This document shows positions 1-5,476 of a DNA stretch of 6,186 nt, piece by piece (the stretch's first letter is position 1; each line of letters opens with the position of its first letter). The position numbers and the translations under genes were made by a program. Source of the DNA: Nitrospira sp. GTDB taxonomy: Bacteria; Nitrospirota; Nitrospiria; Nitrospirales; Nitrospiraceae. Under the pieces are notes generated by a model. The model searched no databases. It worked only from the letters and a program-made list of their open reading frames with translations, and was not told the DNA's origin. Location: positions 1 to 6,186 of the forward strand of contig JANYAJ010000363.1 in assembly GCA_025361385.1 (NCBI GenBank). Reading direction: 5' to 3'.

Positions 1-154
1 CCGCGCCATGTCCGCCCATCGAGCTCTGCCCGCCGCTTCCGTGTCCTTCCTTGTCGTAGCCTGGTTCGTTAGCCCAGACCCCACTTACGCCAACAGTGAG
101 GGCGAAAATGGATGCGAGACCGAGTGTCGCGATCGTCCCTGTTCTCTGTGTCAT
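1..154 (-). CDS. Small exported protein, N-terminal part (partial, runs off left edge)
   Basis: This gene is not recognised. The first 51 residues are visible and the rest lies beyond base 1. The start is ATG at 154-152, preceded after 5 nt by a consensus Shine-Dalgarno sequence, the strongest in the window. The N-terminus is a clear signal peptide: MTQR, then a hydrophobic stretch at about residues 8-26 (TIATLGLASIFALTVGVSGV) ending in VWA-NE. Signal peptidase I would probably cut after Ala28. The visible mature part (NEPGYDKEGHGSGGQSSMGG) is short, hydrophilic and rich in Gly, Ser and His, suggesting a disordered or metal-binding periplasmic or secreted protein. It starts 51 nt downstream of the MarC-family stop on the same strand, so it could be cotranscribed, although its own strong ribosome binding site suggests independent and efficient translation. 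Function cannot be assigned from this fragment. Confidence 0.75.
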   Translation of the reverse strand, partial: MTQRTGTIATLGLASIFALTVGVSGVWANEPGYDKEGHGSGGQSSMGGHGA

Positions 155-159
155 GAAGA

Positions 160-167
160 CCTCCTTA
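160..167 (-). promoter_or_regulatory. Consensus Shine-Dalgarno sequence of the small exported protein
   Basis: The minus strand reads TAAGGAGG, then TCTTC, then ATG, which is near-perfect complementarity to the 16S anti-SD with a 5-nt spacer. It decides the start of the gene at the left edge. The other genes whose starts are visible here have no comparable site and rely on stop-start overlaps or appear leaderless. Confidence 0.85.
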
Positions 168-205
168 GGTTGAACCGATATGGAAACGTGAAAAATGTCT
201 CGTGC

Positions 206-841
206 CTATTGTCCCAGTAACCCGTGCTCGCTTTTGAGCCCATTGAACAGGAATTGTACCGCCAGGGCTGCCAGCACCAGTCCCATCAAGCGGGTAATAA
301 TTTTCTCGACAATCGGACTCATCCATTTCGCACTGGAGGCGCCGATGGCCAAGGTGATGTAGCTTGCCAGACCGACCAAGACAACGCAAGCCAACAACAT
401 CCCTCGTTGAGCCCAGGAGACCGCCTGCGCCTCCAACAGAATCACTGTCGATATTGCGGCAGGGCCGGCCAACATCGGGACGGCCAGTGGCGTAATGGCA
501 ATGTCGTCTTTCGTCGTGCCTTCGGCTGTTTCTGCCGCCGTTTCTTGGACCGGAGACCGCTGTGCACGCAACATATCGAGGGCGACCAATAAGAGTACGA
601 GCGCCCCGGCCACTTGGATGGCTGGGAGCGTGATCCCCAAAAGGATAAAGAACCGCTGGCCGATGAGCGCAAATCCCATCAAGATGCCGACGGCCACAAG
701 ACAGGCGGTGCGAGCCATATGAAGCCGGTGGCCGATCGAATCGCGCGCCGTCATGGCCAAAAATGCCGGAACCGTGGCGATGGGATCGACGATGACAAAG
801 AGAGAGCTGAACGACAAGACTGCGTATTCCGTCAGCGTCAT
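206..841 (-). CDS. MarC family (UPF0056) integral membrane protein
   Basis: This is a 211-residue polytopic inner-membrane protein of the MarC/UPF0056 family, of the usual family length. Visible family features are the first membrane segment carrying the DP..P pattern (Asp19-Pro20, Pro25), a hydrophobic pair of helices at about 45-90, a polar charged linker at about 92-113, the conserved [15 protein letters not shown] block at 116-130, a helix at about 148-168, and a C-terminal helix with [14 protein letters not shown] (184-197). About six membrane segments are expected. The biochemical function of the family is unknown; its old link to multiple antibiotic resistance in E. coli was not upheld. 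Its ATG overlaps the TGA of the upstream J-domain protein gene in an ATGA, and no Shine-Dalgarno sequence is visible, so translation is probably coupled. Whether the two proteins cooperate is unknown. Confidence 0.93.
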   Translation of the reverse strand: MTLTEYAVLSFSSLFVIVDPIATVPAFLAMTARDSIGHRLHMARTACLVAVGILMGFALIGQRFFILLGITLPAIQVAGALVLLLVALDMLRAQRSPVQETAAETAEGTTKDDIAITPLAVPMLAGPAAISTVILLEAQAVSWAQRGMLLACVVLVGLASYITLAIGASSAKWMSPIVEKIITRLMGLVLAALAVQFLFNGLKSEHGLLGQ

Positions 842-1866
842 GGGTGCGATCGGCGGCGGGCCTGGGCGAGGAGATCGGCTCGCGGATCTGAATGTTCGAT
901 GGCTCGGAGTTGATCGTAGAGTTTCCGTTCCTCGTCGGTCAAGGAGGGGGGCATCACGATCTGGATCGTCAGGAACAGATCGCCATGTCCGCCGGCTGCC
1001 GCAGGGAGGCCCTTGCCTTTAAGTCGAAGCTTGCTGTCAGCCCGGCTGCCAGGTGGAACCTTCATTCGAACCGGCTCCATTAATGTGGGGGCCATCACTT
1101 CAGCGCCCAACGCCGCCTCCCAGGGGAAGACAGGGAGAGAGACATGAATGTCGCTCCCCTGCCGGCGAAAGACATGATCTGGAGCGATCGTCACGCGCAG
1201 ATACAAATCGCCTGGTTTGCCGCCATTGGTGCCGGCTTGTCCTTTACCGGCTACGCGAACTCTCGTGCCATCCTGAACCCCGGCGGGGATGCGTACTTCG
1301 ATGGTATTCGGTTGCAGCGTCGCGCCATGTCCCTGGCAGGTCGGACAGGTTCGTCCACGAAGGGCTCCGCTTCCGTGGCAGGTGGTACAGGGCACGGGCT
1401 CTTGTAGTGTCATGCGTTTGGTCACGCCGGTGAACACTTCGGCCAGCGTGAGTTGCACTTCCGTCTCAAGGTCTTCGCCCTGCATGGCAAACCCGCGGCC
1501 ATTGCCGCCTCGCCCTCGTCCCTTGAACAGATTTTCGAAGATGTCGGAAAAACCTTCTCCGCCGGGCGCCTGGTTCTGGCCATACCCCTGGGCTCCGGCC
1601 TGGCGGCGTGCCTGCTCGTAGGCCTCGGCTTGCTCCCAGTTGGCTCCGTGCTGATCGTATTTTTTGCGTTTATCCGGATCGCTCAGGACTTCATGCGCCG
1701 CGTTCAGTTCTTTGAACTTCTTCTCCATCTCGGACTTCTTTGAACCGCTGTGGAGATCGGGATGAACCTGACGGGCGAGACGGCGATAGGCTTTTTTTAT
1801 GTCATCTGCTGAGGCAGATTTAGGGAGTCCGAGAACCTGGTAGTAGTCGCGTTCTGTGGTTGCCAT
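838..1866 (-). CDS. DnaJ/Hsp40-type co-chaperone with a single-site zinc finger
   Basis: This 342-residue J-domain protein is expected to stimulate the ATPase of a cytosolic DnaK and deliver substrates. Domains in order: a J domain at about 5-72 ([11 protein letters not shown] at 35-37, KKYDQHG at its end); a Gly/Phe-rich linker at about 92-126; a zinc-finger region with only two CxxCxGxG motifs (Cys160/163 and Cys174/177); and a DnaJ C-terminal beta-sandwich pair ([20 protein letters not shown] at 189-208, PGDLYLRV, later GDLFLTIQI). Canonical DnaJ has four zinc motifs and about 375 residues. Here the central two appear deleted, so it is neither a classical type I nor a CbpA-like type II protein. 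The ATG at 1866 follows no Shine-Dalgarno sequence. The gene overlaps marC-like downstream by 4 nt. No dnaK or grpE lies in the window, so it may be a secondary J-protein. Confidence 0.93.
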   Translation of the reverse strand: MATTERDYYQVLGLPKSASADDIKKAYRRLARQVHPDLHSGSKKSEMEKKFKELNAAHEVLSDPDKRKKYDQHGANWEQAEAYEQARRQAGAQGYGQNQAPGGEGFSDIFENLFKGRGRGGNGRGFAMQGEDLETEVQLTLAEVFTGVTKRMTLQEPVPCTTCHGSGALRGRTCPTCQGHGATLQPNTIEVRIPAGVQDGTRVRVAGKGQAGTNGGKPGDLYLRVTIAPDHVFRRQGSDIHVSLPVFPWEAALGAEVMAPTLMEPVRMKVPPGSRADSKLRLKGKGLPAAAGGHGDLFLTIQIVMPPSLTDEERKLYDQLRAIEHSDPRADLLAQARRRSHP

Positions 1867-1873
1867 GGGAGAG

Positions 1874-1901
1874 GAAATACGGTTGTTTCAGCGCAGATCA
1901 A
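1874..1901 (-). promoter_or_regulatory. Possible promoter of the J-protein/MarC operon, close to the start codon
   Basis: On the minus strand TTGATC (1901-1896) is followed after 16 nt by TATTTC (1879-1874), only 7 nt before the ATG. The -10 match is poor (3 of 6). If real, transcription would start at or next to the ATG and give a leaderless mRNA, which would fit the absence of a Shine-Dalgarno sequence. This is a weak motif-only prediction in a 92-bp intergenic gap. Confidence 0.25.
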
Positions 1902-1958
1902 CTATCGAGAAAGCAGCTTACGGGGTCGGTCGGATCTTTGCAAGAGCCGAGCACGTGA

Positions 1959-2579
1959 TCAAGGGAAAGAATAGGACAGCCCGACAAGAGGGAGTCCGAA
2001 GTTGAGGCCTGAATTTGGTGTGCGGGTGCCGGCATTGGATAGGTGGACGAATCGATAGCCAGCGTTCAGGGCCCATTGGGGTGTGAGACGCCACGCACAT
2101 CCGGCTCCACCCCAGACGACGAAGTTGAACTGTCCAGGTTGTTCAGGCACGCGGCCACCAAGGTCGGTCCATATTGGTCCTCCCCCGCCTTCGACATAGG
2201 GGCGCAACCGGTCGAGACTGATGAAGGTATATTGCAGTTTCGGCGTGACTCCAACTCCATACGCCGTCTTCGGCTCGGATGTCCCGAACCCCAGCAGCTC
2301 GGCTCCTAACGCGATCTGGCCTCGATACCAACTTGAGCCGATCGGATCGGTGAGCGTCACGGACCAGGAGGCCACGGCGGCTGTTCCGAACAGCTTGGAG
2401 GATTGGCTGGGCAGTAGGCGAATGGGAAAGAAAGGACCAACTGCAAGCCCCACTGTTTGCGTGCCGATGGCGGGATAGGCCATTGGTTCATCAGCATGAA
2501 CGATAAGAGGGGATAAGCAAACAACGGTGGCCATCACACCGGCCTGGACGGCGAGGAGACAGCGGGACCGAACGATCAT
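1959..2579 (-). CDS. PagL-like lipid A 3-O-deacylase / acyloxyacyl hydrolase family outer-membrane protein
   Basis: This 206-residue exported protein resembles the PagL family, outer-membrane beta-barrels that remove the 3-O-linked acyl chain of lipid A. A signal peptide spans about residues 1-29 (MIVRSRCLLAVQAGVMATVV, then ...LIVHA-DEP). Alternating aromatic/polar strands follow, with YRGQIALGAELLGFG at about 85-99 and LRPYVEGGGGPIW at about 125-137. The C-terminal block RFVHLSNAGTRTPNSGLNFG (176-195) matches the family's HxSNA...PN.G signature: His179 and Ser181 would be the catalytic His and Ser. The usual Glu position (Ser+12) is Asn193. An open reading frame extends upstream to 2837, but that part overlaps the thiolase gene out of frame and has no export signal at its start; the ATG at 2579 sits in an ATGA overlap with the thiolase stop and begins a proper signal peptide. 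Coexpression with the thiolase is likely. Confidence 0.82.
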   Translation of the reverse strand: MIVRSRCLLAVQAGVMATVVCLSPLIVHADEPMAYPAIGTQTVGLAVGPFFPIRLLPSQSSKLFGTAAVASWSVTLTDPIGSSWYRGQIALGAELLGFGTSEPKTAYGVGVTPKLQYTFISLDRLRPYVEGGGGPIWTDLGGRVPEQPGQFNFVVWGGAGCAWRLTPQWALNAGYRFVHLSNAGTRTPNSGLNFGLPLVGLSYSFP

Positions 2580-3514
2580 GAAATAGGGAGGGCTTTGGCC
2601 CGTGCCATCATCTTGCAGTAGGAGCAGACTTCGGCCGTGGTGGGCTGGCTGCACGAGGTGCAGGGGTGGAGGACAGCCCGGTCTTTCTCGGTCATGGTGG
2701 TCGCCGTCGGCTGTTTCTTGCTTTGCTTTTCGAGGAAGCCCCAATAGAACGTCTGCTTCGTGCCAGGCGACTCGGTCTCCAAACGGTTCAAGACCTCCTT
2801 GTACTGGAGCATCTTGGAGCCTTTGGCCATGGGACATTCTTCGACGATGTAGTCGATCCGGTTCAAGACCGCATAGGCGGCGAGTTCCCGCTCAGAGAGC
2901 CGGTAGAGGGGTTTTACTTTCTTGGCAAAGCCTGCCACCGAGGCCGGTAACGACGGGCCCTGCTTATCGAGGTATTCTTCCTGCCAATGGAGCACGTTGC
3001 CCAGGAGTCTGGCCGCTTCGTCGTCGAGATTATGGCCCGTAGCCATGACATCGTAGTTCTGCTCGATTGCCACGCGATTGAATTGGTAGCGTTTAATCGT
3101 GCCACAGGTCGAGCAGGTGGGGCGATGGATGAGCTGGGCCAGTTCCTTGATTCCCGCTCCGGCTTCCTGTTCGACCGTGTGGAGATGCAGCTTGGCTCCA
3201 TGGGAGGCGGCCACCGCGTCGGCGAATTTCGTCACCTTGGCATGGGATTGTTCGGAATAGGCTCCGATGCCGAGATTCACATAAAGCGCATCGGCATGAT
3301 AGCCGAGCTTGAGGAGAATGTCCCAGAGCGCCAGGCTGTCCTTACCGCCGGACACGGCGACGAGAATCCGCTCCTCTTTCCCGAACATCCACTCCGACTT
3401 GATCGCCCGCGCCACCTGATCGTGGACGAAGCCGTTGAAGCAGCCTTTGCAGAAGGCCGCATTGTGGCGTGGGAGGCCGATGACCGCTTTGGTTTTACAT
3501 TTGGTGCAGTTCAT
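2576..3514 (-). CDS. TtuA/NcsA-type tRNA 2-thiouridine synthetase (TIGR00269-like, TtcA group II)
   Basis: This 312-residue cytosolic enzyme of the TtuA/Ncs6 family adenylates a tRNA uridine and replaces the C2 oxygen with sulfur. All hallmark sites are visible: an N-terminal zinc ribbon (Cys3, Cys6, Cys22, Cys25); the PP-loop SGGKDS (55-60); TGHNLDDEA (159-167); the [4Fe-4S] ligands Cys134 and Cys137 (PTCSTCG) with Cys227 (EECP) as the third; and a C-terminal zinc ribbon (Cys285, Cys288, Cys297, Cys300). Length is normal for the family. Its ATG overlaps the TGA of the upstream ThiS/TtuB-like carrier (ATGA at 3514-3511), and its own TGA overlaps the next ATG. In Thermus, TtuA with carrier TtuB makes m5s2U54, and archaeal NcsA thiolates U34; sequence alone does not say which uridine is modified here, so no gene symbol is given. 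Confidence 0.92.
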   Translation of the reverse strand: MNCTKCKTKAVIGLPRHNAAFCKGCFNGFVHDQVARAIKSEWMFGKEERILVAVSGGKDSLALWDILLKLGYHADALYVNLGIGAYSEQSHAKVTKFADAVAASHGAKLHLHTVEQEAGAGIKELAQLIHRPTCSTCGTIKRYQFNRVAIEQNYDVMATGHNLDDEAARLLGNVLHWQEEYLDKQGPSLPASVAGFAKKVKPLYRLSERELAAYAVLNRIDYIVEECPMAKGSKMLQYKEVLNRLETESPGTKQTFYWGFLEKQSKKQPTATTMTEKDRAVLHPCTSCSQPTTAEVCSYCKMMARAKALPIS

Positions 3515-3750
3515 TCGGGGCTCGTGAGGCGTGAAACGTGAGGCGTAAAACGTGGGGAGCCGCCGGAAATGACAGGCCGGATTTCAACTTGATCGGCGTC
3601 GTAGAGCATCTCATCTTCGGTGACGAGGTCGTCGCCTTTGATGACCAGATGCGCTTCGACGACGAGATTCAACTCTTTCAAGAGATCTTTGACCTTCTTG
3701 GGGCCTTTCACTTCGACGGTTCTGACTGGATGGCTCAGTTGGACTTGCAT
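3511..3750 (-). CDS. ThiS/MoaD/TtuB-like ubiquitin-fold sulfur carrier with a C-terminal tail after the diglycine
   Basis: This is a 79-residue beta-grasp protein. The core (MQVQLSHPVRTVEVKG, then KKVKDLLKELNL, LVIKGDDLV, ADQVEIRPVISGG) has the order and length (about 64 residues) of ThiS, MoaD and TtuB, ending in the diglycine that an E1-like enzyme adenylates and thiocarboxylates. The gene is immediately upstream of the TtuA-like thiolase, which points to a TtuB-like sulfur donor. Unusually, the frame continues 15 residues past Gly63-Gly64 through a heptanucleotide repeat and stops in the ATGA of the thiolase gene, so the diglycine is not free. I chose the ATG at 3750 because it begins the first beta strand exactly; the longer frame from TTG at 3786 adds 12 residues unlike the family. 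No Shine-Dalgarno sequence is present at either start. Tail removal by a protease, or loss of function, is inference. Confidence 0.85.
   Translation of the reverse strand: MQVQLSHPVRTVEVKGPKKVKDLLKELNLVVEAHLVIKGDDLVTEDEMLYDADQVEIRPVISGGSPRFTPHVSRLTSPE
3523..3557. repeat. Five heptanucleotide tandem repeats (CGTGARR type) inside the 3' end of the sulfur-carrier gene
   Basis: The plus strand reads CGTGAGG, CGTGAAA, CGTGAGG, CGTAAAA, CGTGGGG without interruption; the first two pairs also form a 14-bp unit repeated with one mismatch. On the coding (minus) strand the array begins one base after the two Gly codons (3564-3559) and encodes most of the tail SPRFTPHVSRLTSPE. Because seven is not a multiple of three, each copy shifts the frame. 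From memory, similar TTTCACG/CCTCACG arrays occur between genes in some environmental genomes, but I could not check this. Confidence 0.85.
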
Positions 3751-3756
3751 GGGGGG

Positions 3757-3786
3757 ATGATAAGGCCGGGATATGAATGAAAGCAA
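3757..3786 (-). promoter_or_regulatory. Possible leaderless promoter of the carrier-thiolase-deacylase operon
   Basis: On the minus strand TTGCTT (3786-3781) and, after 18 nt, TATCAT (3762-3757, 5 of 6 matches to the -10 consensus) lie upstream of the carrier ATG. Only six C residues separate the -10 from the ATG, so initiation would fall on or beside the start codon. This agrees with the missing Shine-Dalgarno sequence and argues against the upstream TTG start. The rest of the 198-bp gap between the acyltransferase stop and the carrier holds AT-rich sequence at about 3860-3900 and no convincing terminator. Confidence 0.35.
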
Positions 3787-3948
3787 ATGGGTTAGAGTTG
3801 CCGGTGTAGTTGGATGAGGAGTTGGTCAGTCGTCGAGGCGGCTGCGCGCTAGAATCGTATGGTTTTGAGGAAATAAGTTATGATGAATTTTGATCAAGGA
3901 TTAGAGCCTCTGGAGCCGAATCGCTGGCAGGTTTGAGCGCATTCCTGG

Positions 3949-5115
3949 TCACGTCTGGACAGTCGAATTCGCAGTGGATACAGGAAACCATTTCTCTGCT
4001 AACTTCTTTGATTTCCTGCGGCATGGGTCTTCAATGTATGTGTAGGTTACGTGCGATATCAGCAGTGTGCACGTGATTGCTGCTGCTAGAAATAGGAAGC
4101 CGGTCATTGGATGCGGAGTCAAGAGTGGGTTTCCATTCCCATCGATGGATCGTGGTGTTTGTAAGCCAAGCCTCAGTACTTGTGCCAAAGACCAGATAAC
4201 AGCCATATGCACCATGTATATTGAATAACTAATCTTTCCTACCCACCTCAGCGGTGCTACTTCAAGAATGGTGTTCAGCCGCCCTTCGGGGGTTACCGCA
4301 ATAGACAGAATGAGAACGGCAACGAGGGGCAGTATCAGCGTATCAATGCCACTCCCACCCTTCATTGCTACGAATATCATCACGCCAGCGAATGAGAAAA
4401 TCCCCGGGGAATCCATGTGCCACTTACGTTTCAACTTTGTGAAGTATCGTTGCGGCCATGCCTCATAGCAATGATACGTAATCACCCCAACAAAGAATCC
4501 CTCAACGCATCTAAATATGTGGTGATCGAGCTTGCCAGAGTCGAGAGTAATGCTTGCAAATATTAAGAGTCCCGAAACTAAAACCATTGCCACCCGCGTT
4601 TTGAACAAAAGTAGGCTGGCTGCAAAAATAATGTACGCGTAAAATTCCGTGCTAATACTCCAGGCTGGTAAGTTGTACGTATCTTTGTCATGAATCCCTA
4701 GGCCTTGAATGAGCAGCAAGTTGCTCAAAAATGAGAAGGCATTATTGGACGTAAACGCCCTACTGTGCGCCATAAGACTGTATTGCGTCTCGCCAATATA
4801 CTTGGCGACTTCAAAACCAAGAAACACGAATAGAAAAGTCAGATGGAGCGGATAGAGCCGGCCAAATCGTGCCCAGACGAATCTTGCAGCATCCTGCCCT
4901 GTCTCTATTCTGCTCCCATAGCTATGGCAGATGACGAAACCGGACAAGACGAAGAATACGTCTACCATCAAGTAGCCATTACGGATCAGACCAAAGTCAT
5001 AGAATGGGAACGTCCATGCAAAGGCAATATGAACGAGGACAACGCCAAGTGCGGCAATACCTCGCAAGGATTCCAGCGCGTGGAAAAATGCACGAGACGG
5101 AAGGGGGGGCGTCAT
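3949..5115 (-). CDS. Acyltransferase 3 family membrane protein (OafA/NodX-like)
   Basis: This 388-residue polytopic inner-membrane protein belongs to the acyltransferase-3 family, whose members move acetyl or other acyl groups onto surface glycans, lipopolysaccharide or antibiotics. Features, numbered from the chosen ATG: LESLRGIAALGVVLVHI (about 14-30) with the conserved LRG and His29; VDVFFVLSGFVI (51-62); RFGRLYP (83-89) with the conserved Arg pair; WSISTEFYAY (152-161); GKISYSIYMVH (293-303); and the C-terminal YIEDP (360-364). About ten hydrophobic segments are present. The ATG at 5115 gives a normal family N-terminus. A GTG at 5181 would add 22 residues (410 total); neither start has a Shine-Dalgarno sequence. 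GC content is visibly lower than in the neighbours (about 47% in one 60-bp sample against about 67% in the thiolase), suggesting acquisition by transfer. It stands alone, with gaps of about 200 and 300 bp. The substrate is unknown. Confidence 0.9.
   Translation of the reverse strand: MTPPLPSRAFFHALESLRGIAALGVVLVHIAFAWTFPFYDFGLIRNGYLMVDVFFVLSGFVICHSYGSRIETGQDAARFVWARFGRLYPLHLTFLFVFLGFEVAKYIGETQYSLMAHSRAFTSNNAFSFLSNLLLIQGLGIHDKDTYNLPAWSISTEFYAYIIFAASLLLFKTRVAMVLVSGLLIFASITLDSGKLDHHIFRCVEGFFVGVITYHCYEAWPQRYFTKLKRKWHMDSPGIFSFAGVMIFVAMKGGSGIDTLILPLVAVLILSIAVTPEGRLNTILEVAPLRWVGKISYSIYMVHMAVIWSLAQVLRLGLQTPRSIDGNGNPLLTPHPMTGFLFLAAAITCTLLISHVTYTYIEDPCRRKSKKLAEKWFPVSTANSTVQT
5103..5109 (-). repeat. C7 homopolymer at the start of the acyltransferase gene
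   Basis: On the coding strand a run of seven C bases spans codons 3-5 after the ATG at 5115 (ATG ACG then the run, encoding Pro-Pro and the first base of Leu). A one-base slip would destroy the frame within five codons. Confidence 0.8.
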
Positions 5116-5333
5116 GCCGTTTATCTTATTGGAGAACGACGAGTTTGGTATAGCAATTACGCGTTCTTCGGCTGAGCCCACCGCAACCGGAGACTGACTT
5201 GAATCGTTCGCGAGAGCATTGATCCCCTTCGGGAAGACTTGAAACTATCAAGATAGCAGTCGACGATTGTCTGAATCTTCACATGGTGCATGAGCCTGCA
5301 TTGTTGACGACAGTTCGCGGCGACATTTCTGAG

Positions 5334-5352
5334 ACGCCATGCGAGGTGGCGT
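5334..5352. repeat. 6-bp inverted repeat, 7-nt loop
   Basis: ACGCCA (5334-5339) and TGGCGT (5347-5352) are perfectly complementary around a 7-nt loop, in the gap between the acyltransferase and galT-like genes. There is no U-tract on either side, so it is not called a terminator. It could be an operator or a short RNA hairpin. Confidence 0.4.
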
Positions 5353-5406
5353 GAGGGGGCTCAAGGGAGGGAAGCCCACTTGAAATAGTATGTTGAGGGA
5401 TCGAGA

Positions 5407-5439
5407 GGCGAGCTCGCTCGCCGCAGGATTATCGGCGAG
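5407..5439. repeat. Three-arm inverted repeat able to form two mutually exclusive hairpins downstream of galT-like
   Basis: GGCGAG (5407-5412) pairs with CTCGCC (5417-5422) across a 4-nt loop. The same central arm, extended as CTCGCCG (5417-5423), pairs perfectly with CGGCGAG (5433-5439) across 9 nt. The two stems share one arm and cannot form together. The element starts about 40 nt after the galT-like stop on the minus strand. It may stabilise or end that transcript, but no U-run follows. Confidence 0.55.
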
Positions 5440-5476
5440 GTGGTGGCCGGAGAAGTCTCTGGGGGGGGCAGGCAGA

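Larger units (their letters stand above)
5182..5476. other. Gene-free region between GalT-like and acyltransferase genes
   Basis: About 295 bp (361 bp if the acyltransferase starts at 5115) contains no credible coding region on either strand. It holds a short palindrome (CTATC-aa-GATAG, 5245-5256), a 6-bp inverted repeat (5334-5339/5347-5352), a trio of GGCGAG/CTCGCC arms near the GalT-like stop, and a G8 run (5461-5468). It must contain the 3' end of the galT-like transcript and probably the promoter of the acyltransferase gene, but I see no hexamer pair good enough to name and no stem followed by a U-tract. Confidence 0.6.

Noticed and set aside
8..220. Plus-strand 70-residue frame with a hydrophobic N-terminus and several cysteines
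   Set aside because: It overlaps antisense the start of the exported-protein gene, whose consensus Shine-Dalgarno sequence and clean signal peptide are far stronger evidence. The few bases upstream show no ribosome binding site.
2580..2837. N-terminal extension of the PagL-like frame by 86 residues
   Set aside because: The extension overlaps the thiolase gene in another frame and is rich in His, Pro and Arg without export features. The signal peptide begins exactly at the ATG of the ATGA overlap.
2987..3541. Long plus-strand frame opposite the thiolase gene
   Set aside because: It is the antisense shadow of a gene with all conserved catalytic residues, and it shows no recognisable domain. 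The same reasoning removes the plus-strand frames at 614-913, 2602-3042 and 5390-5995.
3523..3557. Heptamer array as a CRISPR or direct-repeat attachment site
   Set aside because: The units are 7 bp, contiguous and without spacers, and there is no integrase or cas gene nearby.
3751..3786. TTG start adding 12 residues to the sulfur carrier
   Set aside because: There is no Shine-Dalgarno sequence, the added residues do not fit the beta-grasp N-terminus, and the stretch contains the best -10-like hexamer.
5116..5181. GTG start adding 22 residues to the acyltransferase
   Set aside because: It was not preferred because the ATG at 5115 already gives the normal short cytoplasmic N-terminus. With no ribosome binding site at either start it cannot be fully excluded.
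5334..5439. Inverted repeats as intrinsic terminators of the galT-like transcript
   Set aside because: Neither stem is followed by a U-tract on the minus strand, so they are listed as inverted repeats only.
5461..5468. G8 run as a phase-variable tract
   Set aside because: It lies just outside the galT-like coding region, after its stop codon, so slippage would not alter any protein.
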